From NCBI RefSeq assembly GCF_005938625.1, contig NZ_VCNJ01000034.1, forward strand, positions 1 through 64,000: 64,000 nt of DNA, given 5' to 3'. The notes beneath the pieces are model-generated. The model had not been told where the DNA came from. It saw only the letters and a program-made list of their open reading frames with translations, and searched no databases. This DNA is from Pseudomonas fluorescens. GTDB lineage: Bacteria > Pseudomonadota > Gammaproteobacteria > Pseudomonadales > Pseudomonadaceae. The translations under genes were made by a program, and so were the position numbers. Position 1 is the first letter of the stretch. Each line of letters starts with the position of its first letter. Below, one piece after another: positions 16,614 to 24,675 of this stretch.

Positions 16614-16741
16614 ATTGGCGTTTATCTGGCCCGTCATTCCGTGACAGATCCCTCAACAGATCCGCTCCCTCATCCCAACAGACGAAAGAAAATGGCCGAG
16701 ATTGCCAGTCATAACTGACAACCTCGACCATATAAATAGTG

Positions 16742-17029
16742 CTATTTCTTCCAGCACATATCGACGTCACCCTGAGTGCTCAGGTCTGTATCGATGCCCA
16801 ACCGGTACCTGCAGTAATCAATAATCCACCCCCGCTCCTCTGCCGTCAGGCGCTCTACCTTCCTGATCTCTCCATCATTGGCGTGGATGTTGTAGAACTT
16901 CATCTGAAACGTGGGGTGCTTTTTGATGAAGACAATCGTCTCGATGTCGCCATCCTCAACGGCGTTGTAGTAGCCGACGTAGAGCATGGTCGCCACAACG
17001 AGGATTGCCGCGATTAAAAGCTTTTCCAT
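16742..17029 (-). CDS. Small membrane-anchored protein, last gene of toxin operon
   Basis: A 95-residue protein with an N-terminal membrane segment (MEKLLIAAILVVATMLYVGY) and a polar domain (IVFIKKHPTFQMKFYNIHAND, then VERLTAEERGWIIDYCRYRLG). The start is uncertain: a GTG at 17089, 3 bases after the upstream gene's stop, would add 20 polar residues; no start has a good ribosome binding site. It follows two paralogous membrane proteins and a candidate toxin on the same strand, so an accessory or immunity role is possible, but nothing in the sequence proves it. The region is visibly more AT-rich than its surroundings. Confidence 0.6.
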   Translation of the reverse strand: MEKLLIAAILVVATMLYVGYYNAVEDGDIETIVFIKKHPTFQMKFYNIHANDGEIRKVERLTAEERGWIIDYCRYRLGIDTDLSTQGDVDMCWKK

Positions 17030-17091
17030 TTTTTCGGTGCCGGAGGTGGAATTAGATTTTTTTGGCTTTGATAACTCAGTGCTCAGCACCG

Positions 17092-17511
17092 CTAAACAAA
17101 ACCTGACTTAACAGCGATCCCAAAGCTGATCATAACCACCAACAGAGAAATGACGCTCCATTGCAGCATTACTAGCTTCCGTTTGAGGGGAGCTGGGAAA
17201 CTGGCCAAATCTTCAGAGCTCAGCTCACCCCTTTTCAAATAGAACTGAGGGAACGTCACAACTCCCGAAATACCACCTACAAGCAGAAGCCTTCCCCAAG
17301 GCCCACCATACCGAAGCGGTGCCCGAGTCATGATGGCTGAGCAATTCTTCAGGTGCTCCAACATCAAATCCATCTTCGTATAGGCCAGGTGCAAACAGAC
17401 GCCTATCCAAAGAATCAGCCCTGCCAGATCAACGATGGCAATGGACAGAAGTACCTTATCAACGACGTTCAAACTCACTTCCCTGCCGAGTAGATTTTTG
17501 CACCAGTTCAC
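17092..17511 (-). CDS. Membrane protein, candidate immunity protein (paralogue 2)
   Basis: A 139-residue inner-membrane protein. Membrane segments are visible at about 20-45 (LLSIAIVDLAGLILWIGVCL) and near 118-137 (VISLLVVMISFGIAV), with a hydrophobic GRLLLVGGISGVVTF stretch between. It is homologous to the product at 17564-17947: shared pattern K/H-x-KMD-x-x-LEHLKN, GG-WGRLLLVGG-SG-VTF, and LKRKLVMLQWS. It starts at a GTG with GGAG 11 bases upstream. Tandem duplication of immunity genes downstream of a toxin is common, and this pair fits that pattern. Confidence 0.7.
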   Translation of the reverse strand: MNWCKNLLGREVSLNVVDKVLLSIAIVDLAGLILWIGVCLHLAYTKMDLMLEHLKNCSAIMTRAPLRYGGPWGRLLLVGGISGVVTFPQFYLKRGELSSEDLASFPAPLKRKLVMLQWSVISLLVVMISFGIAVKSGFV

Positions 17512-17563
17512 TCGCTTTTAGTCTCCAAGCGTCCAAACGGGGCTGAGCACGCTTCTTATCCGG

Positions 17564-17947
17564 TTACTTGAGTACTCCTGATTTCCCCAAAGCAACCAGC
17601 ACAACCATCGCAGAAAGCAGCACTATTGCGCTCCATTGCATCAACACAAGTCTCTGCTTGAGTGACGAAGGAAAATTCTCTACGTCATCGGCGCTCAGCG
17701 TGCCGCGTCTCATATAGAAATTCGTGAACGTAACGAGACCAGAGGCACCACCTACTAAAAGCAATCTTCCCCACGCACCTCCGTGCTTAAGCGAAGCTAA
17801 CCTGGTGCCGGCAGAGCTGTTTTTGAGGTGTTCAAGGATCACGTCCATCTTGATATGTGCAATGTAGAGAGCAATTCCGATCCAGATGAGCATCGAGATA
17901 ATCACTACGCCACACAATCCTCCGACTATCAGTTCAGCGGTATTCAT
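17564..17947 (-). CDS. Membrane protein, candidate immunity protein (paralogue 1)
   Basis: A 127-residue membrane protein with segments at about 8-32 (GGLCGVVIISMLIWIGIALY) and near the C-terminus (AIVLLSAMVVLVAL), and a middle hydrophobic stretch GRLLLVGGASGLVTF. It is a paralogue of the next downstream gene. Its ATG overlaps the stop of the candidate toxin (ATGA), so the two are translationally coupled, as expected for an effector and its cognate immunity protein. A membrane location of the immunity protein suits a pore-forming toxin. Confidence 0.72.
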   Translation of the reverse strand: MNTAELIVGGLCGVVIISMLIWIGIALYIAHIKMDVILEHLKNSSAGTRLASLKHGGAWGRLLLVGGASGLVTFTNFYMRRGTLSADDVENFPSSLKQRLVLMQWSAIVLLSAMVVLVALGKSGVLK

Positions 17948-19092
17948 TTAGTCACCTCGTAAATCACTTCGCCGAACATTTCACCGCCAGCCCCTCCTAC
18001 CGCCCCACCAGCATATGAGCCTGCCGCTACAACTACCACGCCGCAAGCGAGGGTTCCCAACCCACCCGTAGGCACGCCAAGCCCTACACAGATTGCACCT
18101 ACCACTGGAGCAGTTAGTGCTGCACCTGTCACCGCGCCACCGGCCACCCCACCAATGAAACTACCGCCCTCGGTGTATTTAATCTTTTCGCAGGCATCTT
18201 TGTTGCCTGCCGCACAGACTTCTTGAACCTTCATGTAAGACGCCCCGCCCCCTACGGCAGTACCAATCCACCCACCATACTTCACAACCTTCGCTGCTCT
18301 GGCGACACCTTCTGCGTGAGTGGCGTAACCGGGAATCTGTCCCGGAGCACCGGCCAGCGTCCAGTGGTGCACCAAGCTTTTGCTTGAGATGCCGAGGGCT
18401 GATTTCAGACTTGGGTGATCAGGGAAACCAATGCCCTTTCTGGTTAACCCGGTGAGCTGCCTATCAAGCTTGGCAAACAGTCGTGCGCGCTCATCAAAGA
18501 ACTCCGAACTACGCAAGTGACCATCACGCTGAAAACTTTTCTGGTGCAGCGTTTCGATTTCCTTCAGCGAGGTTGTCACGTCTCCCAGGTTCTTGGCGAA
18601 GATTGATTCACCCACACCGATTGATGTTGAGCCTTGCGAAAGAATGGACTCAATCTGGCTCTGATAGCGAACCATGAAGCTCGCCTCTTCATCGGTCATG
18701 GGTTTGAGCGCCGCGTCCACTTTCTGCGCCGCTTCCATGAGCAACGCTTCTTCAGGTGTGCACTGAGGATTGTTCGGATCACTCAACACGATGAGCTGCC
18801 CGGGCTTGGCGTACCCGGTGACGTGAGGGTTGAGGCGGGTGAACTTCTCAAGCGTTGCACCATCTGGCTTATCGAACAATGCTGCTTCCAGCGCAGAGCG
18901 CGGCATAACTTGCTGAACGATGTAGAAACCGGGTTCCGCTGCGGGCTTCGCAACAGCCGGTTTCTCTGCGGGAGCCTCAGGGTATTCTGCCCAGTGCTTG
19001 GCGTGCAGATCGGTCGGTTCTACGCCACGGTAGACCTGTTTTCTTGGCGGGTTAGGTAGTGCGGGCCTTGGTACATTTCCATATTCACTCAT
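17944..19092 (-). CDS. Candidate pore-forming effector with LysM-like and glycine-zipper regions
   Basis: A 382-residue protein without a signal peptide. Residues 1-52 are Pro-rich. Residues 55-104 (GFYIVQQVMPRSALEAALF, then FTRLNPHVTGYAKPGQLIVL) resemble a LysM-like module. Residues about 110-250 are helical and charged. The C-terminal 100 residues are rich in Gly/Ala/Val with glycine-zipper repeats (GGSFIGGVAGGAVTGAAL, then GSYAGGAVGGAGGEMFGEVI), suited to membrane insertion. Proteins of this build are known among type VI secretion effectors; no secretion gene is adjacent, so the delivery route is inference. It heads an operon with two paralogous membrane proteins. Confidence 0.65.
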   Translation of the reverse strand: MSEYGNVPRPALPNPPRKQVYRGVEPTDLHAKHWAEYPEAPAEKPAVAKPAAEPGFYIVQQVMPRSALEAALFDKPDGATLEKFTRLNPHVTGYAKPGQLIVLSDPNNPQCTPEEALLMEAAQKVDAALKPMTDEEASFMVRYQSQIESILSQGSTSIGVGESIFAKNLGDVTTSLKEIETLHQKSFQRDGHLRSSEFFDERARLFAKLDRQLTGLTRKGIGFPDHPSLKSALGISSKSLVHHWTLAGAPGQIPGYATHAEGVARAAKVVKYGGWIGTAVGGGASYMKVQEVCAAGNKDACEKIKYTEGGSFIGGVAGGAVTGAALTAPVVGAICVGLGVPTGGLGTLACGVVVVAAGSYAGGAVGGAGGEMFGEVIYEVTK

Positions 19093-19391
19093 GAATCATC
19101 CTTGTTCACTTCGGGAATCCCGATTTGAGGTTTCGACAGTCCGACGCTATCGAAAAGCCCGAGTGCTGGCTGTAGGACAAAGCCTAAAAATCTGTGCCCG
19201 AACGGCTGATTCCTGTCATTCGCGGGGTGCGCAGGATAACTGGTGAGGGAGGATGGTTGTAAGCCACCCCATTGCGTTAACAGCTGAATTGCGTGCGTTG
19301 AGCTATCTTTCACACCCGATGGCTGCTTTCGGCCAAGAGCGGTCATTCGATGTGCATGCGGATGGCTAATTTTCTGAGAAAAGCCCTCTAC
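19093..19391. other. Intergenic region with dispersed repeat fragment
   Basis: No gene is supported. It contains GGCTGCTTTCGGCCAAGAGC at about 19320-19340, one of three related GGCCAAAAGCGG-type sequences in the accessory region (others near 21640-21850 and 23970-24035). Confidence 0.4.
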
Positions 19392-20315
19392 CTAAATCAA
19401 CGTTTCCAATCCTTTGAGTCGTACATTCGCAACAAGGTAATCGAGAAAAACGCGAACCCGTACTGGCATCTGAGTACCTTGGCCGAGAAAGACTGCATGT
19501 ACGGGGTCAATATCTCCCGGATTGAAAGGTTGCAGCACGGGCAGGAGTCTTCCTGAGGCAATGTCGTCAACCACCTGGAATTCATCAAGACGCGCCAAGC
19601 CTGTTCCTGCCACCGCCAACTGGCGCAAGGCCTCTCCATCACTGGCCGTCAGATTGCCTTGCGGCGTGACTAGATGTGATGAACCTTTGACGATGAAAGG
19701 CCAGCCCTTGAGTGTGCGTGTGTAACCGAAGTCCAGGAGATTATGCCCGGCCAGATCGTCTGGCACGATCGGCAGGCCATGGCGCTCGAGATAGTGGGGC
19801 GACGCGACGACGACCATACGCGTCTCACCCAGTTTTCTCGCCACCAGGCGTGAACTTTCCAGCGGGCCGTGACGAATCGCCACGTCGGTGCGCTCCTCGA
19901 CCAGATTGACCACTTGATCCGTCAGTACGATATCGAGTGCTACACCCGTGAACCGCGCGAGGAAATCGTCGACCAAGGGTAATAAGACGTCCTTTGCAAA
20001 AGGCAGACTGGCACTGACCCGCAAACGCCCCCGCGGATCGCCCTGTCCTGAGGTGCCACGTTCAGCGTCTTCGACATCTGCAAGTATTCTGACGCATTGT
20101 TCATAGAACGCATGGCCTTCAAGTGTCGGCATCAGCCGACGCGTCGTTCGATTGAGCAAGCGTGCCTGAAGCCGCGCTTCAAGGCGCGATAGCAGCTTGC
20201 TGACAGCCGAAGGCGTCATGCGAAATTCCCGTGCAGTCGCTGAAAAATTGCCGAGCTCCATGACCCGGGCAAACACTTCCATCTCTGCCAGACGATTGAT
20301 ATCCCAACGTGCCAT
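19392..20315 (-). CDS. LysR-family transcriptional regulator, DmlR/AphB-like group
   Basis: A 307-residue LysR regulator: winged HTH at 5-65 (AEMEVFARVMELGNFSATAR, then TPSAVSKLLSRLEARL), the RLLNRTTRRL motif, and effector domain from about 95 (LRVSASLPFAKDVLLPLVDDF, then RTDVAIRHGPL). The pattern is typical of the large CrgA/DmlR group. It is divergent from the PRISE-like SDR gene, 105 bases away, its likely target. The first codon ATG at 20315 is the natural start for the group (MARWDINRLAEMEVF). Confidence 0.92.
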   Translation of the reverse strand: MARWDINRLAEMEVFARVMELGNFSATAREFRMTPSAVSKLLSRLEARLQARLLNRTTRRLMPTLEGHAFYEQCVRILADVEDAERGTSGQGDPRGRLRVSASLPFAKDVLLPLVDDFLARFTGVALDIVLTDQVVNLVEERTDVAIRHGPLESSRLVARKLGETRMVVVASPHYLERHGLPIVPDDLAGHNLLDFGYTRTLKGWPFIVKGSSHLVTPQGNLTASDGEALRQLAVAGTGLARLDEFQVVDDIASGRLLPVLQPFNPGDIDPVHAVFLGQGTQMPVRVRVFLDYLVANVRLKGLETLI

Positions 20316-20420
20316 TGTGAATGTATGTCATAGAAGCCAGTCGTGATTGCAGTCTATATCACAGATGCTGGCGAAGGCATTCTCTCTCTACCGCACACAA
20401 CGTGCACAAGGAGAGAACTG

Positions 20421-21509
20421 ATGAGTGATATTCAAAACGGGGAAGACCGCATGATCCCAGCACGGCCCCATTCAAAGGTCGCGCTGGTCGTCGGCGCAAA
20501 CGGCATCATCGGCAACGCCGTCGCGCAGGAACTCAAGCGTGAAGGCTGGCGTGTCAGAGCGCTTGATCGTCGAACGGTCACCGGCACCGAGACGGTCATC
20601 GCCGACCTGACGGACGCCGATGCCGTTGCCATCGCGGTGAAGGCTGCCCGGGATACCACGCATGTTTTTTACGCGGCCTATAGTCCCGATCCGGACCTGG
20701 CGGTAGAAGCCAATCGCAATGCCGATATGTTGGCCAACGTCCTCGACGGACTGGAACGAGCCGACTCGGCTCTTGAGCGGGTGGTCATCTATCAGGGTTT
20801 CAAAATCTACGGCTCTCACCTCGGCGCGAACGTGCGCACGCCTGCGCGGGAAAGTGACGCTGGGCATATGCCGCCGAACCTGTATCTCGCTCAGGAAGCG
20901 CAACTCAAACAGCGCGCGGATAAGGCTCGCTGGGACTATGTAGCTTTGCGCCCTGACTTGGTGATCGGGGATATCTTTGGCAACCCGATGAACATTGCAT
21001 TGGTCATTGGCGTCTTCGCGGAACTGTCTCGGGAGCTGGGTATCCCGCTGCGTTTCCCCGGCACCGATAAAGCCTACGGCCAGTTGCAGCAATTCACCGA
21101 TGCCGGCTTGCTGGCCCGGGCCAGTGTCTGGGCTGCACTCAGCGAGTCGGCGGGTGGAGAGGCGTTCAATATTACCAACGGTGACATTTTCCGTTGGGAA
21201 CGCATGTGGCAAGACGCGGCCACGCATCTGGGGATGGAAACGGCATCTGTGGTGCCCCTGACGCTGGCGCGTCATATGCCGGACAAGGCCGAACTGTGGA
21301 GCAAGATCTCCAAGCGTCACGGCTTGATCCAGCCGGACTTGGGAAAACTGGTGGGATGGGGTTTCGGCGATTTCATCTTCCACACTGAGACAGACATCAT
21401 TTCAGACACCAACAAAATCTACCGTTACGGATTTACTGAAAGAGTTGACTCAACAGCATCACTGTTGGACGCGCTGGACAGTCTGAGGAAACAGCGAGTG
21501 CTTCCCTAA
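20421..21509 (+). CDS. PRISE-like SDR (progesterone 5-beta-reductase / iridoid synthase-like family)
   Basis: A 362-residue extended/atypical SDR. The Rossmann motif is VALVVGANGIIGNAVAQEL near residue 20. Further family features are VVIYQGFKIYGSHLG, PPNLYLAQEAQLKQRAD, WDYVALRPDLVIGD, and FNITNGDIFRWERMW, all typical of the plant-like enone reductase group found widely in bacteria. Bacterial members probably reduce activated C=C bonds, but the substrate here is unknown. The ATG at 20421 has AGGAGA 6 bases upstream; an upstream in-frame start at 20343 lies in the LysR promoter and is not preferred. Confidence 0.88.
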   Translation: MSDIQNGEDRMIPARPHSKVALVVGANGIIGNAVAQELKREGWRVRALDRRTVTGTETVIADLTDADAVAIAVKAARDTTHVFYAAYSPDPDLAVEANRNADMLANVLDGLERADSALERVVIYQGFKIYGSHLGANVRTPARESDAGHMPPNLYLAQEAQLKQRADKARWDYVALRPDLVIGDIFGNPMNIALVIGVFAELSRELGIPLRFPGTDKAYGQLQQFTDAGLLARASVWAALSESAGGEAFNITNGDIFRWERMWQDAATHLGMETASVVPLTLARHMPDKAELWSKISKRHGLIQPDLGKLVGWGFGDFIFHTETDIISDTNKIYRYGFTERVDSTASLLDALDSLRKQRVLP

Positions 21510-21629
21510 GAAACCTAATTCGGTAAGTTGCCACTGAAGCAAACACCTCCATTGGGATTTGGCACTCAGTTACACTTGCCAGATTCCACCCAGGCTCACA
21601 ATGAGCAAAGCCCCTGACAGTGCCAAATC

Positions 21630-21850
21630 AATTCAGGGGTAGCTTATGACCGGCTTCTGGCTTTCGCGACCGGCTGAAAACGCACCAAAGATGCCCGTCG
21701 CATAGGCAGTAAACGGTCATAGCTGCCTGCCGCGAACGCCTGCAATGGATCGTTTTCTGCCTCTCATGACAGACAGCAATCGGCCAATAGCTGCCAGTCA
21801 CAGAAGGTTGCTTACGACCCAAAGCGAACGGTCGCGACAGGGAGAACTTG
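21630..21850. repeat. Dispersed GACCG/GGCC-type repeat region
   Basis: Several short palindromic pieces (ATGACCGGCTTCTGGC, AACGGTCATAGCTGCC, CGGCCAATAGCTGCCA, GAACGGTCGCGACAGG) resemble the sequences at 19320 and 23970. No gene is credible in 21510-21850. Confidence 0.4.
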
Positions 21851-22135
21851 GCCGAATGACACGGATGGCGGTGGATGCCTGGCGCCAGAAGCAACGTTTT
21901 AGTCCGAACATCGTGCTGGAAGCTAACTCGATTGCCATCTTGAACAATGTACTCAAGCAATGTCGCTTGGCGACTATCCTTCTCGACGCGATAGTGCGTG
22001 AGCAAGCTGGATTACGTGAGCTTCGGACAATCCTATCGTTGCCTGGTCGCACAGTGGTGCTGTATCGCCGAAACAATGGGTATCACAGCGTGGCCGCTGA
22101 CGCGTTTGCGAAACTCGTAAGCGTTCTGAGAACCC
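21851..22135 (+). pseudogene. C-terminal remnant of a CynR-like LysR regulator
   Basis: An open frame without an N-terminal HTH carries RFSPNIVLEANSIAILNNVL, then GLRELRTILSLPGRTVVLYR and NNGYHSVAADAFAKLVSVL. This matches the end of the effector-binding domain of LysR regulators of the CynR group (pattern: EANSI...V..G.G...L......GL......PLP.RTV.L.RR....SAAA.AF). The residues expected just before (about the first 200) are absent, and the frame continues into an unrelated tail to 22200. It is a decayed fragment, joined on its left to repeat DNA. Confidence 0.65.
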
Positions 22136-22268
22136 GCGTGTGCCTTATTGCCTGGGCGAAAATCGTTGGAAGCGGGTCGATTGCATCGCGCCCGCTGTAG
22201 CCCAAAAAACACATCTGTTTCGACATATGAATAGCCCTGTCAAAGGGATCAGGTAGTCAGGCCAGGCA

Positions 22269-22742
22269 TTATGCCGCCGGAAATAGCGGGAATCCGGTTC
22301 CGGAGAACGCTTCGGTGTCGAGCCAGAGGTACTGAAAGGATCTGCTCTTGAAAACCCAATCGTCTCCCGAGCGTTGCAGCACATCGAACGCAATGCAGTG
22401 ATTGCGGTAGTACTTCTCGCCTGGGCCGCGTGCAGATTCATGCACGAATGTGCGGGTAGTTGCCTGATCACCGTCGATAACAATCACCCCCGGCAGTGCG
22501 AATTGGACGAAGAACTCCTTGCCTGCGCGCAGTTTGTGAAGCAGCGCCACGTTGTTGTCTGGGCCTTTGGAGTACTGGCCGTGAGGGGCTTGACCAATGA
22601 TGAATTCGCCATCATCTGCCCAAACCGAGTAAAACATTGCGAGGTCTGCGCGAGTCGCGCTGTCGGCGAAACGTGCAATGGTGTTCCGGATGGACGCCTC
22701 GTCCATGAATTGCTGCAAGCGAGAAGGTTGGTCTGACATCAT
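22269..22742 (-). CDS. SnoaL-like / NTF2-fold protein
   Basis: A 157-residue protein of the NTF2-like superfamily (SnoaL-like type). The opening helix SIRNTIARFADSATRADLAM and FYSVWADDGEFIIG are typical, with later strands VIVIDGDQATTRTFVHESAR and AFDVLQRSGDDWVFKSRSFQYL. Members act as polyketide cyclases, dehydratases or isomerases, or have unknown roles; the substrate cannot be assigned. Two consecutive ATG codons (22742, 22739) are possible starts, with GAGGG just upstream. It is divergent from an AraC regulator, about 160 bases away, which may control it. Confidence 0.85.
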   Translation of the reverse strand: MMSDQPSRLQQFMDEASIRNTIARFADSATRADLAMFYSVWADDGEFIIGQAPHGQYSKGPDNNVALLHKLRAGKEFFVQFALPGVIVIDGDQATTRTFVHESARGPGEKYYRNHCIAFDVLQRSGDDWVFKSRSFQYLWLDTEAFSGTGFPLFPAA

Positions 22743-22901
22743 CGGCCCTCTAAGCCAGGGTTATATTGGATGCCTCCACTTTCGCGAACATCCGGCCCGA
22801 CCACATCCTCGATAGTGCTAAAGCCTTGCCTGATCCTACCAACTGTTTTAGTTTGAGAAACCACTGGCCTGTCGCGAGTGCGACCAGGATCGATAGCCAT
22901 C

Positions 22902-23768
22902 ATGCTGGAACATCTTCTCGCAATAGTGAGCCGACATCGCGGTTGCGCCGATCTATCAAACACTCTTCCCCGACTGACAATCAGATCCACAGATGCTCCG
23001 GTTCCTCCGACCCCGGCTCTATTTGCGCCGAAGTTCTATCTGCTGCTGCAAGGCGCCAAGCGGATGAACATTGCCGATAGCACGTTTGACTGCCATCCGG
23101 GCACCTGTGCAGTGGCATCGGTCGGGTTACCGTTCGTGAGTGAAGTGGTAGAGGCGAGCCCGGAAAAACCTTATATCAGTGTCGAATTAATGCTCGATGC
23201 AGGGATCGTCGCTGGCTTGCTTCTCGATATGAGCAAGTCCACCCAACCGTATCCGCAGGCGGGCGCTATCTCTATCGCCCAAGCCGATAGCAGTTTTGTC
23301 GAGCCGTTGGTTCGCTTCATCGGTCTGCTTGACACGCCAGCAGAGGTTAAGGTGCTTGGCTCCCAGTTCGAGCGCGAGTTCTACTACCGCCTATTGTTAA
23401 GTCCGCTAGGCTCCAGGCTCTGCCAAATTGGAATGCACAACACCCGGTTCGGACAAATCAAAATCGCGGCAGACTGGATCAGCGCGAACGCCGATAAGCC
23501 GATGAGTGTGCATTGGCTTGCCGCTCATGTCGGTATGAGCGTCACGTCGTTCCACCGACATTTCAAGGCGGTTACTGCACATAGTCCGCTCGCTTACCAG
23601 CGACAACTTAGGCTACTCGCTGCTCGACGGCTGCTCGCATCCGGAGCATCAAATGTTACAGGTGTCGCATTTGAGACCGGATACGCCAGCCCCTCTCAGT
23701 TCAGTCGAGAATACAAGAAGGCTTTCGGCGTAGCGCCGAACCGCGACGCTTTATCACTGCGCCGCTGA
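22902..23768 (+). CDS. AraC-family transcriptional regulator (AraC_N type)
   Basis: A 288-residue regulator. The N-terminal ligand-like domain (AraC_N type; KFYLLLQGAKRMNIADSTFD, then YISVELMLDAGIVAGLLLDM) is followed by two helix-turn-helix motifs at about 190-285 (KPMSVHWLAAHVGMSVTSFH and VTGVAFETGYASPSQFSREY). The ending KKAFGVAPNRDA is typical. An in-frame GTG at 22878 is an alternative start; neither has an ideal ribosome binding site. It is divergent from the SnoaL-like gene. Confidence 0.88.
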   Translation: MLEHLLAIVSRHRGCADLSNTLPRLTIRSTDAPVPPTPALFAPKFYLLLQGAKRMNIADSTFDCHPGTCAVASVGLPFVSEVVEASPEKPYISVELMLDAGIVAGLLLDMSKSTQPYPQAGAISIAQADSSFVEPLVRFIGLLDTPAEVKVLGSQFEREFYYRLLLSPLGSRLCQIGMHNTRFGQIKIAADWISANADKPMSVHWLAAHVGMSVTSFHRHFKAVTAHSPLAYQRQLRLLAARRLLASGASNVTGVAFETGYASPSQFSREYKKAFGVAPNRDALSLRR

Positions 23769-23879
23769 TTTGAGCTTTTTCAATCGGATCAGGCTCGAAT
23801 TGCGCGTGAGTCTCTATGCGTCAGGCGGCTGGAAAGCTTGAAGCGCATTTAAAGTCAATGTGTTTGGGTTGTTGACGAA

Positions 23880-23904
23880 GGCCCGGCGCAATGCCGGGTT
23901 TTGG
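23880..23904 (+). terminator. Rho-independent terminator after araC-type gene
   Basis: CCCGGC (23882-23887) and GCCGGG (23893-23898) form a stem with a 5-base loop, followed by TTTT. Confidence 0.7.
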
Positions 23905-24124
23905 CTTTCAGCGCAGTTGCTGTTTGTACTACCCAATGGGGTTCTTAGTCTATGTGATGCGATGGTGGAGGGTCCGCTTCTGGCCGATAGCGGACATTCT
24001 CGACTGCCCGCTTTCGGCCAAAAGCGACCACAAGCATTCCCTTGCTGTCGGCTCTCTGCTTTTGCAGAGGCGCTTAAACTGGCATTCAGTTAAACGGCAA
24101 AAATAACGACGTAACCCTTACAAA
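23905..24124. other. Right edge of accessory insertion
   Basis: No gene is supported. A palindromic pair near 23967-24035 (TCCGCTTCTGGCCGATAGCG and GCCCGCTTTCGGCCAAAAGC) is the third GGCCAAAAGCGG-type repeat of the accessory region. The gspC stop follows at 24125. Confidence 0.4.
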
Positions 24125-24556
24125 TCAGGGCCTCGTAAGTCTCGGCAACACCACCCCCTCCCCCAACCTCTCCACACCCAACCGCACCCTCTCCCCACCC
24201 TGCTCAATCACCACCCCATCCCCCTCCACCGCCACCAACTTCACCCCAGGCCCAACCTTCTCTCCCTGCAAAAAACTCCTCGGCGGCCCATCGTTCAGGC
24301 TCAGTATCGCCACCGCCCCCCGACTTCCCGCCATCACCCCGCTCACCTTGATATCCATCGGCGCCGTCTGATTGGAAAACCACTGCAACGCCGGGCTATC
24401 ACTGCGCGCCGCCAGCAACTGCGGGGCCGCTGCCGGGGTGTGTGATTCGGCGGTGGTCAGTAGCAGCGACGACCATGTCGCCACGCCGACCAGCGCGGCG
24501 AGCAGCGCGAGGGCCTGGACCATTTGGGGTGGGGAAAAGCGTGTGGTGAAGGTCAT
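24125..24556 (-). CDS. gspC: Type II secretion protein GspC (HxcP-like), short form
   Basis: Bitopic inner-membrane protein that links the platform to the secretin. It has 143 residues: one membrane segment at about 11-33 (MVQALALLAALVGVATWSSLL), then the periplasmic homology region (VSGVMAGSRGAVAILSLNDG, FLQGEKVGPGVKLVAVEGDG, VVLPRL). No C-terminal PDZ domain is present, so it is short compared with classical GspC; this is in line with the shorter HxcP-type proteins. The ATG has AAGGAG 9 bases upstream. It is divergent from gspH across 119 bases. Confidence 0.85.
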   Translation of the reverse strand: MTFTTRFSPPQMVQALALLAALVGVATWSSLLLTTAESHTPAAAPQLLAARSDSPALQWFSNQTAPMDIKVSGVMAGSRGAVAILSLNDGPPRSFLQGEKVGPGVKLVAVEGDGVVIEQGGERVRLGVERLGEGVVLPRLTRP

Positions 24557-24675
24557 GGGTTGAATCTCCTTTTTATCCTGCTGTCAGCGTACGCGGCAAT
24601 TCTCTCCGTTTTATTTCACACGCCTTACATGTTGGCCGTGCACGATGGCGCAGGACGCAAAGGAGCGCGCGCGCG

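Noticed and set aside
5720..24124. Prophage or integrative element
   Set aside because: No integrase, attachment repeats, tRNA or phage structural genes were seen; the content is regulator-enzyme pairs, remnants and a toxin operon.
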